A stretch of 59,546 nucleotides of DNA from Gemmatimonadales bacterium. Its GTDB lineage: Bacteria; Gemmatimonadota; Gemmatimonadetes; Longimicrobiales; Gaopeijiaceae. Position numbers and translations under genes: made by a program. Positions 33,661-41,929 of this stretch are shown here, in pieces; the first letter of the stretch is position 1, and every line of letters starts with the position of its first letter. The DNA lies in the NCBI GenBank assembly GCA_007692665.1, contig REBP01000067.1, positions 1-59,546 of the forward strand. The letters run 5' to 3'. The notes beneath the pieces were generated by a model that was given only the letters and a program-made list of their open reading frames with translations, searched no databases and was not told the DNA's origin.

Positions 33661-34581
33661 TAGGGACTTCGCCAGCTTTCTCCTGACCCTGCCGCTCCAG
33701 TACTTCACCGCGCTCCGTGCCCGGTCCAGCCGGGGGTGATTCACCTTCCAGAGCTCGCGCTCCACGCATCCGGTCACGGCGGGGTCCGTCACCCCCTCGC
33801 TCCGCAGGTATGCGGCCAGCCACTCCAGGAAGAAGAGGCGCATGAGGCGCCGGTCCCGGGTGGTGTTCATGACGGTGACCATGGACTGCGGGTGCCGCCG
33901 GTACCGGTAGAGCCAGGCATCCCCGATCCGGGCACGGCCCACGATGGCGAGCTTGGCCAGGAGCGCCTGGTCCTCGTACATGTCGCGGAACTCCGAGGGA
34001 TAGCCTCCGACGGCGACCACGGCCTCCCGACGGATCACGAGTCCCTTGGGAACCCCACCCTGGGGGGAGTTCTCGAGCATGACGGGAAGGAGCCCCGGCG
34101 GTTCGACGAGTCCGTCCCCGGGGGGCCACGGCCGGGCCACCCAGTCCCGCTTCTCGTCCTCCGGGTCTCCGCTCCAGGAGTACCAGCGCTGCACCGGGCT
34201 GAACACCATGTCCAGCGAGGGATCGGCTTCCAGCATCCCGACGTGCTGCTCCAGGAAGTCCGGGAGCCACACGTCATCGGCATCCACCTCGGTGAAGTAT
34301 TTCCCCGTCGCCTGCCCGATGCCGAGGTTTCGGGTGGGTGCCGTGCCCCGGTTCACGCGCCCCGGGTGATGCAGGTACCGGATCCGGTGGGGGTGTGCCT
34401 CGGCATAGCGCCGGGCCAGCGCGTCGGAGCCGTCGGTGGAGCCGTCATCGACGAGGAGAAGCTCCCACGACGTGTAGGTCTGGTGCAACACACCCTGGAC
34501 CGCCGCGTCGAAGAACGGGCCCGGATTGTGGAAGATCATCGATACCGACACGGACGCCGGGTCCCGGGCCGGAGCCGTCAT
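33640..34581 (-). CDS. GT2 glycosyltransferase
   Basis: 313 residues. VSVSMIFHNPGPFFDAAVQGVL, LLVDDGSTDGSDALARRY, GTAPTRNLGIGQATGKYFTEVDADDVW (in parts: APTRNLG and VDADD as the metal site) and a QALLAKLA acceptor helix give a clear GT-A family 2 fold. The N-terminus starts at the fold, with the ATG overlapping the GT4 stop (ATGA), so the two genes are coupled. A basic C-terminus (GRVRRKLAKSL) may touch the membrane. Confidence 0.92.
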   Translation of the reverse strand: MTAPARDPASVSVSMIFHNPGPFFDAAVQGVLHQTYTSWELLLVDDGSTDGSDALARRYAEAHPHRIRYLHHPGRVNRGTAPTRNLGIGQATGKYFTEVDADDVWLPDFLEQHVGMLEADPSLDMVFSPVQRWYSWSGDPEDEKRDWVARPWPPGDGLVEPPGLLPVMLENSPQGGVPKGLVIRREAVVAVGGYPSEFRDMYEDQALLAKLAIVGRARIGDAWLYRYRRHPQSMVTVMNTTRDRRLMRLFFLEWLAAYLRSEGVTDPAVTGCVERELWKVNHPRLDRARSAVKYWSGRVRRKLAKSLSGPVQD

Positions 34582-35915
34582 TCGCCGCGGACGGGGCTCG
34601 TGGACGCCGTCGCTCCGGCGTCGGCGCCCCGGCCCCCGACAAGATCCCTGAAGAGGCCCATGAGTCGGTCGTTCAGCACCGGCGAGTTGAACTCCTTCTC
34701 CACGCGCCGTCGCCCTGCTGCGGCGAGGCGAGGATGGAGGCCGGGCTCGCCGAGGAGACGGGCCAGACGTTCCGCCAGCCCCTCCACGTCCCGCTCGTCG
34801 GCCAGGAGACCCGTGACGCCGTCCTCGACGAGCTCGGGGATCCCGCTGTGCCGGGAGCTGATGACCGGAAGCCCCGTGGCCATGGCTTCCATGATCGCCA
34901 CCGGGATGCCCTCCTTGTTCCCGTCCGCAGCGGTGACGCTCGGTGCCAGGAAGACGTGGGCGTTCGCCATGAGCTTCGCCACCTCGTCTCTCCTCCGGCT
35001 TCCCGCGAAGGTCACGGCCTCCGGGATCCCGAGTTCGTCCACGAGGCTTTCCAGGTGGGGTCGGAGAGGGCCGCCACCGACGATCGTGTACTCGATCCGG
35101 GGGGCCGCGTCGCCGGAGGAGGCGTCCGCGCTGCCGTTTCCTCGCACGGACGAGGCGCCCCCGTTCTCGAGGACACGGGCCACGGCCCGGATGGCGTATT
35201 CGATCCCCTTCTTCTCCACGAGGCGGCACACGCTCAGGAGCCGAACCGGCTCACCGGGCTCCCGCGTCCGCTCCGCCCAGGCGAACTGGTCGCAGTCCAC
35301 TCCCATGCGGTGCACCAGGATCCGGTCCTCCGGGCACCCGTGCTCGATGAGGCGCTCCTTCCAGTAGTCGCTGATCGGAAGGAAGAGGTCCCCCTCCCTG
35401 AAGAGGCGTTCGTAGACGTCCGGGCCCTGTTCCTGGAACGGGTGGCACATGTCGTACCCGTGAAAGGTCGTCACCAGGCGCCCCTGGATGAGACCCATGT
35501 TCCGCATCGCCATTCCCAGCGTTCCCATGGGCCCGAAGTGACAGTGAATGACGTCGTACTCCCCGACCCGGCGCGGCGTGCGCGAGAATTCCAGGGCTCG
35601 TCTCGCGTCGTCCCGGCCGTTTCGGAGGAGGCGGTCCAGGGGCGTCTCGCCCGTCGGGGCCCGGAGCAGGGCGCCGCCCAGGAAAGCGGCCATCCGGAGG
35701 CGGGCCGTCCATGCCCCGTCCGGGGTGCCTTCCGCATACCGCGTGCGATCCCTGAGCCCATAGGCGGAGAGCGCGGGGTGCTCCACCGGCTGCGGAATCT
35801 CGGTGCTGGCCAGGATGTCCACGTCCGCCCCATGATCCATCATTCCCGTGATCTGGCTCAGGATGAAGGTCTCGGAAACCGCGGGGAACTGCGAGAGAAC
35901 GAAGGCGATCTTCAT
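34578..35915 (-). CDS. GT4 glycosyltransferase
   Basis: 445 residues from the ATG that opens the GT-B fold (MKIAFVLSQFPAVSETFIL, a standard start for this type, compare colanic-acid transferases). HCHFGPMGTLGMAM, VTTFHGYDM, LLSVCRLVEKKGIEYAIRAV, YTIVGGGPLR and APSVTAADGNKEGIPVAIMEAMATGLPVISS (core EGIPVAIMEA) are its motifs. A 20-residue Gly/Ser/Ala insert before IEYTIVGGG is unusual. It is divergent from the O-acyltransferase gene (131-bp gap) and coupled to the following GT2. Confidence 0.93.
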   Translation of the reverse strand: MKIAFVLSQFPAVSETFILSQITGMMDHGADVDILASTEIPQPVEHPALSAYGLRDRTRYAEGTPDGAWTARLRMAAFLGGALLRAPTGETPLDRLLRNGRDDARRALEFSRTPRRVGEYDVIHCHFGPMGTLGMAMRNMGLIQGRLVTTFHGYDMCHPFQEQGPDVYERLFREGDLFLPISDYWKERLIEHGCPEDRILVHRMGVDCDQFAWAERTREPGEPVRLLSVCRLVEKKGIEYAIRAVARVLENGGASSVRGNGSADASSGDAAPRIEYTIVGGGPLRPHLESLVDELGIPEAVTFAGSRRRDEVAKLMANAHVFLAPSVTAADGNKEGIPVAIMEAMATGLPVISSRHSGIPELVEDGVTGLLADERDVEGLAERLARLLGEPGLHPRLAAAGRRRVEKEFNSPVLNDRLMGLFRDLVGGRGADAGATASTSPVRGE

Positions 35916-36046
35916 CGGGACGATGGCATGGGGTCTGCGTGGAAAAAGGGCGGCCAGTGCTGGTGCAGGCGTCGAGGGAGCGCGGCTCCGCCCCTGTCCG
36001 TCCGAAGCAAATACCATGCCCGTGACCGGGGGTCGGCCCGACGGCA

Positions 36047-37492
36047 ATGCTGTTCAATTCACTTCATTTTGTCTTCTTCCTGCCTGTCGTGCTGGCGCTC
36101 TACTTTGCCACGCCGGCGCGGTGGAAGTGGGCCCTCCTCCTCGGCGCGAGCTACTACTTCTACGCGGCCTGGCGGGTGGAGTACCTCCTCCTCATCATGG
36201 CCTCCACGGGGGTGGACTACGCCGCCGGCATCCAGATGGGGAAACGGGACTCCCGGAAGGCGCGCAGGCCCTGGCTCTTCCTGAGCCTCCTCGTGAACCT
36301 CGGGCTCCTGTTCACCTTCAAGTACCTGAACTTCTTCAGCGAGACCTTCCAGGCGGCCTTCGACCAGTTCAACGTCTTCTACGGGATCCCCACCTTCGAC
36401 GTCCTCCTCCCCGTCGGGATCTCGTTCTACACCTTCCAGACTCTCAGCTACACGATAGAGGTCTACCGGGGAAAGCAGAAGCCTGAACGACACCTGGGCA
36501 TCTTCGCGCTCTACGTCTCGTTCTTTCCGCAGCTCGTCGCCGGCCCCATCGAGCGGTCCACCCGCCTCCTCCCGCAGTTCTTCCGGAAGCACGGCTTCGA
36601 CCTGGAGCGGGCCCGGAGCGGCGCGCGCCTCATGCTCTGGGGGTTCTTCAAGAAACTCGTCGTGGCCGACCGCCTGGCGGTCTACGTGAACGAGGTGTAC
36701 GCCGACCCCACCGCCCATTCCAGCGCCACCCTCCTCGTCGCGACGTACTTCTTCGCGGTGCAGATCTACTGTGACTTCTCGGGCTACTCGGACATCGCCA
36801 TCGGCACGGCCCGCATCATGGGCTACGACCTGATGGAAAACTTCCGTCGCCCCTATTTCGCGCGCTCCATTCGCGAGTTCTGGGGGCGCTGGCACATTTC
36901 TCTCTCCACCTGGTTCCGCGACTACGTGTACATCCCCCTGGGCGGAAACCGGGTGTCGAAAGGGCGCTGGTACGCGAATCTCCTCATCGTGTTCGTGGTG
37001 AGCGGGCTCTGGCACGGGGCCGCGTGGACCTTCGTGTTCTGGGGGGCACTCCACGGCGGCTACCTCGTCCTGGCCCTGGCTTCGACCGACCTCCGCGAAC
37101 GGCTCTGGGGCAGGCTCTGCGGGCTCCCTGCGGCGGATGCGCTCCGACCTGGGCTCGCGGTCTTCACCACCTTTCACCTGGTGCTCTTCGCCTGGGTCTT
37201 CTTCCGGGCCGAGACCCTGCGCGAGGCCATCACCGTGATCCTGGGCGTGGTCCGGTGGCAGCCGGCCACCGAGGCGCTGAGCGCACCCTCGGGGCTCTGG
37301 AACTTCAGGCTTTCCCTGGTCGCCATCGCGGTGCTGGTGGTGGTGGACCTGGTGCAGAGCCGGTGGGGGGGCGAGAGGAGCCTGCTCCGCATGCCGCTGC
37401 CGGTCCGGTGGGCGATCTACTACGCCGCCCTCTTCGCCATCCTGATGTTCGGGGAGTTCGGTGGCGAGGACTTCATCTACTTCCAGTTCTGA
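36047..37492 (+). CDS. MBOAT-family O-acyltransferase (AlgI-like)
   Basis: 481 residues with about ten hydrophobic segments. LPVGISFYTFQTLSYTIEVYRGK, SFFPQLVAGPIER and FWGRWHISLSTWFRDYVYIPLGGNR are the MBOAT/AlgI signature blocks; the catalytic His is in VVSGLWHGAAWTF. AlgI moves acetyl groups across the inner membrane for O-acetylation of alginate or other surface polysaccharide. The next gene encodes an AlgJ-like protein, the expected partner. A 9-bp tandem repeat begins at its stop codon. Confidence 0.95.
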   Translation: MLFNSLHFVFFLPVVLALYFATPARWKWALLLGASYYFYAAWRVEYLLLIMASTGVDYAAGIQMGKRDSRKARRPWLFLSLLVNLGLLFTFKYLNFFSETFQAAFDQFNVFYGIPTFDVLLPVGISFYTFQTLSYTIEVYRGKQKPERHLGIFALYVSFFPQLVAGPIERSTRLLPQFFRKHGFDLERARSGARLMLWGFFKKLVVADRLAVYVNEVYADPTAHSSATLLVATYFFAVQIYCDFSGYSDIAIGTARIMGYDLMENFRRPYFARSIREFWGRWHISLSTWFRDYVYIPLGGNRVSKGRWYANLLIVFVVSGLWHGAAWTFVFWGALHGGYLVLALASTDLRERLWGRLCGLPAADALRPGLAVFTTFHLVLFAWVFFRAETLREAITVILGVVRWQPATEALSAPSGLWNFRLSLVAIAVLVVVDLVQSRWGGERSLLRMPLPVRWAIYYAALFAILMFGEFGGEDFIYFQF

Positions 37493-37552
37493 GGATGCAG
37501 CGGATGCGAAGGATGCGAAGGATTCGAAGGATGCGAAGGATGCGAGGAATGC
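37493..37552. repeat. 9-bp tandem repeat (GGATGCGAA), about six units
   Basis: It begins right after the TGA of the MBOAT gene and ends about 30 bp before the start of the next gene. The units are in a frame open into the next gene, so with a non-standard start they could code for a KDAKDSKDAKD tail; I treat it as non-coding. Confidence 0.85.
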
Positions 37553-37580
37553 ACCGACCGCGGAGCGCTCAGCCGTCGGA

Positions 37581-38582
37581 ATGCGCCGGGTGGCGGCGAT
37601 GAACCGCGCGGCTCTGCTCCAGGCGGCGGCATTCCTCCTGGTGGGCGCGGTGCTCTGGATGGGCCTCGAAGGCCTGAGCCGGGCGCATCCCCCCACGGGG
37701 TGGGACCAGGTTCTCCTGGACCGCATGGACACGGTGGTATCGGCGCCGGACTCGGTACGCGTGCTGGTCATCGGGAACTCCCACGCCGGCGCCATCGACC
37801 CCGACGACCTGGACCGCGGCTCCGTCGCCCTCCCGTTCCCCTGGAATGACCTGGCCGAGGCGGAGCACCAGGTACGGACCCTCGTCCCCCGCCTTCCCGA
37901 ACTTCGCGTGGCCCTCGTCGCCGTGTCCTTCTTCACCTTTCACTGGGCCAACGACGACCTCGAGAGCGAGAGCCTCCTCGACAGCCGCGAGCGCTTCCAT
38001 GCCGTGTCACCCGGGTGGGGGACGGTGGAAGGGGACCTGGAAAGCCTGCTCCGGGGAAAGAGCTACTGGATCGTCCGCCCCGACCACTGGCTCGGCGTGG
38101 CCAGCGGCCTGGCCAGTGAGCTGGGAGGGGGGAGCGACGACGCCGGGGACGACGGCTTCCGCGACGAAGTCCGCCCCGACTCGGCCCTGGCGCGGCACGC
38201 CGGGGAGCGGGTGACCACGACCGTTCGGCGCAAGCGGGAGATGATCGCGCAGAACCCCGACCTGCCGCGGGAGAACCACGAACGCCTGGTCGGCATCATC
38301 GACGAGCTCCAGGGGGCCGGCGTGTGCGTCGTGCTCTTCACCCCCCCCTACCACTGGCGCTACCTGGAACTCTACGAGGCGGCGCCGTCCCTGGCGGAAA
38401 TGCGCGCCCTCACGTCGGGGCTCTCCGACAGCCTGGGCGTCCCCTGGCTCGACTATTCCCATCACCCCATGTCGCGGGAGCCCATCTGGTTTGCGGATTC
38501 CGACCACCTGAACATCCACGGTGACAGTCACTTCACCGGGATCCTCATGGAGGAGGTCGGGGACTGGTGCGGTTCCCGCTGA
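37581..38582 (+). CDS. AlgJ/DltD-like SGNH-type protein, O-acylation partner
   Basis: 333 residues from ATG 37581 (ATG 37599 also possible). One membrane anchor (about residues 8-30, LLQAAAFLLVGAVLWMGLEGL), then a periplasmic domain with SGNH-like motifs: VRVLVIGNSHAGAI (the Ser of GNSHAG as nucleophile), FTPPYHW and DSDHLNIHGDSHFT with the catalytic Asp and His. AlgJ, AlgX and DltD-type proteins take the acetyl group delivered by the MBOAT partner and put it on the polymer. Together with the upstream gene it forms an O-acetylation module for the polysaccharide made by this cluster. Confidence 0.8.
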   Translation: MRRVAAMNRAALLQAAAFLLVGAVLWMGLEGLSRAHPPTGWDQVLLDRMDTVVSAPDSVRVLVIGNSHAGAIDPDDLDRGSVALPFPWNDLAEAEHQVRTLVPRLPELRVALVAVSFFTFHWANDDLESESLLDSRERFHAVSPGWGTVEGDLESLLRGKSYWIVRPDHWLGVASGLASELGGGSDDAGDDGFRDEVRPDSALARHAGERVTTTVRRKREMIAQNPDLPRENHERLVGIIDELQGAGVCVVLFTPPYHWRYLELYEAAPSLAEMRALTSGLSDSLGVPWLDYSHHPMSREPIWFADSDHLNIHGDSHFTGILMEEVGDWCGSR

Positions 38583-38618
38583 CACCCGCGGCGGCGGGCG
38601 GTCGGGGGGACCGAGGTC

Positions 38619-38650
38619 GGGGGGCCCGCCGAACTCGGCAGGCCCCCCGC
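38619..38650. terminator. Strong GC hairpin between convergent genes
   Basis: CGGGGGGCC pairs with GGCCCCCCG (9 of 9) outside GCCG-AACT-CGGC. It is a compact 32-nt hairpin with one internal mismatch, between the stop codons of the AlgJ-like gene and the SDR gene. No T-run follows on either strand, so it may work as a bidirectional barrier or with Rho. Confidence 0.6.
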
Positions 38651-38679
38651 GGTGGTGCCTTCCGGTTGTCGAGGTGCCG

Positions 38680-39447
38680 TCAGGCCGTCATGCCACCATC
38701 GATGGGAATCACCGCCCCGGTGATGAAGCGGCTCTCGTCCGACGCGAGGAAGAGCGCCAGGTCGGCCATCTCGTCGTTGGTTCCATAGCGTCCCAGCGGG
38801 ATCCGCATCTCGAACGTCTTCTTCGCCTCCACGCCGGCGCCCGGTGCGAAGCCCTCCTCCAGCGAACGCATCATGCGGTTGTCCACCGGTGAAGGATGGA
38901 TGGAGTTCACACGTATCTTCAAAGGGGCGCCTTCCAGGGCTCCCGAGCGCATGAGACCGATGGTTGCGTGCTTGCTCGTGGTGTAGGCGCTCACGTTCGG
39001 CGTGCCGACGAGGCCCGCCACCGACGACGTGATGATGACGCTGCCTCCACCCGCCCGTTCCAGCACCGGGAACCCGTGCTTCATGCCGAGCCAGACCCCC
39101 TTCACGTTCACGCCCATGACCTGGTCGTAGGTTTCCTCGGGGTACTCGGTCATGGACTTTACGACCCCTTCGATCCCGGCGTTGAGGAACAGAATGTCCA
39201 CTTTCCCGAAGCGCTGTTCCGCCTCCCGGGTGTACCGGGCGACCTCGCCGCTCCTGGAAACGTCGGCCGCCGTCCACCCCACGCGGGTGTCGTCCGCCAG
39301 TTGAGCGGCGGCCTCCCCGAGGGCGTCGGCCTTCAGGTCAACGAGGTGCACGCCTGCACATCCCTCGTCCAGGAAGCGGCGGGCGGTGGCGAGTCCGATG
39401 CCGCCGGCTCCGCCGGTGATGATGGCTACGCGTCCTTCGAGTCTCAT
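38680..39447 (-). CDS. Short-chain dehydrogenase/reductase
   Basis: 255 residues, classical SDR size. GGAGGAG sits 4 nt before the ATG. Motifs: VAIITGGAGGIGLATARRFL (Rossmann TGxxxGIG), ADVSRSG, LFLNAGIEG (NAG), VIITSSVAG with the catalytic Ser, and SAYTTSKHATIGLMRSGALE with Tyr-x3-Lys, followed by a C-terminal substrate loop and VIPIDGGMTA. Asp-rich VDLKADA after strand 2 suggests NAD. The substrate cannot be read. Divergent from the APC permease gene. Confidence 0.93.
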   Translation of the reverse strand: MRLEGRVAIITGGAGGIGLATARRFLDEGCAGVHLVDLKADALGEAAAQLADDTRVGWTAADVSRSGEVARYTREAEQRFGKVDILFLNAGIEGVVKSMTEYPEETYDQVMGVNVKGVWLGMKHGFPVLERAGGGSVIITSSVAGLVGTPNVSAYTTSKHATIGLMRSGALEGAPLKIRVNSIHPSPVDNRMMRSLEEGFAPGAGVEAKKTFEMRIPLGRYGTNDEMADLALFLASDESRFITGAVIPIDGGMTA

Positions 39448-39533
39448 GATGCTCCTCCGTGGCAGTCGACTGCGGACCCCGGGTTCGGGGCTCGCTCCCA
39501 CTGAAGAGCAAGAGGCGCGCCGCCCCCGGGAGC

Positions 39534-39562
39534 GTGACTTGTGCCCGCGATTTCACTATTAG
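39534..39562 (+). promoter_or_regulatory. Candidate leaderless promoter of the APC permease gene
   Basis: GTGACT (39534-39539), 17 bp, TATTAG (39557-39562). The -10 ends 6 nt before the ATG at 39569 and no ribosome-binding site is seen, so the transcript may begin at or next to the start codon. Confidence 0.4.
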
Positions 39563-39568
39563 TGGGCC

Positions 39569-41905
39569 ATGGAAACCCCTCCCCCGGCACCCCTGCCGCA
39601 CGTGACCGAGCCCCCCGCGCCAGCCCCGCCGGGGCCCGGGCCCACGCCGGAGCGTCCGCTGGGATTCGTGGCAGCTGCCGGGATCGGGGTGGCCGCCATC
39701 GTCGGGGGCGGGATCTTCGTGCTGGGGGGCGTGGCGGTAGCCGAGGCGGGGCCGTCGGCGATCCTCGCGTTCGCGCTGAACGGCGTCATTGCCCTGCTCA
39801 CGGCCATGGCCTTTGCCGAGCTCGCCACGACCTTCCCCGAAAACGGCGGCCAGTACGTCTACGCCCGCAGGACCTTCTCCGTGCAGGCGGCCTTCGGGGT
39901 GGGGTGGATCATGACCTTCGCCCACGTCGTCGCCGCCGTGCTGTACGCCCTGGGCTTCGCGGTCTACGCCGTGGCAGCGGCGGAAGCCATCGTGCCCGCC
40001 TTCGCGGGGAGTGGGCTGGTGGGGCTCGTGACGCCGGCGCTCGCCCTGCTGGCCACGGCAGTCTACGGGTGGCGTCTCACCCGGGGCGTGGCGGCCGGAG
40101 GCCAGTGGGAGAACGTCGGCAAGCTCGTGGTGTTCGGCGTGCTGATCGCCGCCGGCCTCGCCACCGTCGTGCAGCGCGGCCCGGCGGAGGCCCTCGCACC
40201 CCTTTCCCCCTTCCTCGAACGGGGGGCCACGGGCGTCGTGGCGGCCATGGGCTTCACCTTCATCACGATGCAGGGGTTCGAACTCATCGCGGGGGTGGCC
40301 GGCGAGGTGCGGGATCCGCGGAAAAACGTGCCCCGGGCCATGTTCGCGAGCCTGGGGGTGGCGCTGGCCGTCTACCTGCCGCTCCTCCTGGTGGTGACCA
40401 CGGTGGGGCTTCCCGAGGGCGCGACGTCGCCGGCGCAGCTCGCCCGGGACAACCCCGAGACGCTCTTCGCCGTGGCGGCCTCGGCCTACCTGGGAAGCTT
40501 CGGGTTCTGGCTGGTCATCGTGGCGGCCCTCCTCTCCACGCTCACCGCGCTCCAGGCCAACCTCCTGGCCGGATCCAGGGTGGCGCTGGCCATGGCGCGG
40601 CACCGGACGCTCCCCCGGGGGCTCGCCCGCATGGACGCGCGAACCGGGGCCCCGATCATGGCCATCGGGTTCGTCTGCCTGAGCGCGGCGCTGCTGATCC
40701 TGGCCATTCCGGACCTGGCGGCGGCGGGCGCCGCGGCGTCGCTGATCTTCCTGCTGACCTTCGCCATCACGCACTACAGCGCCTGGCAGGTTCGGAAGCG
40801 GGCCGGGGGGCTGGTGTCCGGGGCCTGGGCCTCCCCCTTCTTCCCGCTGGTCCCCCTGGTGGGCATGGCGGCCTGTGGCCTCATGGTCCTCTTCCAGGTC
40901 GTCACCGTCCCATCGGCGGCGCTCCTCCTCGTGGCCTGGGCCGGTTTCGGGGCCTTTGTCTACGCCACCTTCCTGTCGGGGCGCGCCGAAGCGCTGGATG
41001 CGGCGGTGTCGGGCGGGGACCCCCAGTTCGGCCGGCTCCGGGGAAGGCGCCGCTCCGTGCTCGTCCCGCTGGCGAACCCCGCCAGCGCCGGGGGGCTCGC
41101 ATCGGTGGCCGGGGCGCTGGCCCCCCCCCAGGTCGGACGCATCCTCCTCCACCAGGTGGTCGTGGCAGGCATCGATGCCGACGAGGCCCACATCCGGAAG
41201 GCCATGCAGGAGGGGAGCGCGGCCCTCTCCAACGCCCTGGTCCGCACGCGAGCGGAGGGGGTCGAGACCGAGCTCCTCCTCACGGTGAGCGAGACGCCCT
41301 GGGACGAGATCGCCCGGGTCGCCCGCGCAGAGGAGGTGAGCAGCGTCCTCCTGGGGCTCGCCCAGACGCCGGACGGAGGCGAGGGCGCCGACGAGGCCGG
41401 GCGACCGGCGCACCCCATCGACCGGCTCATGGAGCGGCTCCCCTCCGACGTGGCCCTCCTCCATGCCGGTGCCGACTTCGACCTGGACCGGGTCCGCCGC
41501 GTCCTCATCCCGCTCAGCGGCCACAACGACCACGACCGGCTCCGGGCCCGGGTCATCGGCACGCTGGCGCGAAAGGGGCTCGAGCACCTCTCGTTCGTGC
41601 ACGTGCTGGCTCCGGACGCGCCTCCCGAGGCGGAGCGCCGGGCGCTGGCTGCGCTTCAGACGTATGTTGGGGACGAGGCGCGGGGCAGGGGGGAGGCGCA
41701 CGTGGCCCGGGCCGCCGACGCCATCGGGGAGATCGTGAAGCGGGCGGCGGGCTACGACCTCCTGGTGCTGGGGATCACCCGGCCCCGCGGCGGCAAGAGT
41801 CGCATGGGCGCCCTCCTGGCCCGCATGGTCCGCGAGGCCCCCTGCCCGGTGCTCATCATCTCCCACCCTCCGCTCCTTCGCGGGCGGGGTGGCCGGCCCT
41901 TCTGA
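39569..41905 (+). CDS. APC-family permease with C-terminal universal-stress domains
   Basis: 778 residues. A proline-rich cytoplasmic tail (about 30 residues) precedes 12 membrane segments: GFVAAAGIGVAAIVGGGIFVLGG carries the G-x-G-x-G unwinding loop of TM1, and FTFITMQGFELIAGVAGEVRDPRKNVPRA that of TM6. From about residue 490 two USP-like repeats follow (RRRSVLVPLANPASAGGLASVAGAL and VRRVLIPLSGHNDHDRLRARVIG blocks), the second ending GITRPRGGKSRMGALLARMVREAPCPVLII in the ATP-loop G-x2-G-x9-GS/T style. Amino acid or cation/organic solute transporter regulated by nucleotide is likely. Confidence 0.88.
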   Translation: METPPPAPLPHVTEPPAPAPPGPGPTPERPLGFVAAAGIGVAAIVGGGIFVLGGVAVAEAGPSAILAFALNGVIALLTAMAFAELATTFPENGGQYVYARRTFSVQAAFGVGWIMTFAHVVAAVLYALGFAVYAVAAAEAIVPAFAGSGLVGLVTPALALLATAVYGWRLTRGVAAGGQWENVGKLVVFGVLIAAGLATVVQRGPAEALAPLSPFLERGATGVVAAMGFTFITMQGFELIAGVAGEVRDPRKNVPRAMFASLGVALAVYLPLLLVVTTVGLPEGATSPAQLARDNPETLFAVAASAYLGSFGFWLVIVAALLSTLTALQANLLAGSRVALAMARHRTLPRGLARMDARTGAPIMAIGFVCLSAALLILAIPDLAAAGAAASLIFLLTFAITHYSAWQVRKRAGGLVSGAWASPFFPLVPLVGMAACGLMVLFQVVTVPSAALLLVAWAGFGAFVYATFLSGRAEALDAAVSGGDPQFGRLRGRRRSVLVPLANPASAGGLASVAGALAPPQVGRILLHQVVVAGIDADEAHIRKAMQEGSAALSNALVRTRAEGVETELLLTVSETPWDEIARVARAEEVSSVLLGLAQTPDGGEGADEAGRPAHPIDRLMERLPSDVALLHAGADFDLDRVRRVLIPLSGHNDHDRLRARVIGTLARKGLEHLSFVHVLAPDAPPEAERRALAALQTYVGDEARGRGEAHVARAADAIGEIVKRAAGYDLLVLGITRPRGGKSRMGALLARMVREAPCPVLIISHPPLLRGRGGRPF

Positions 41906-41929
41906 GTTTTCCCAGGCTCCCAGGCGCAC

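Noticed and set aside
37461-37580. An upstream extension of the AlgJ-like protein through the 9-bp repeat
   Set aside because: It would start inside the MBOAT gene and adds a charged KDAKD run before the membrane anchor; a start after the repeat is more sensible.
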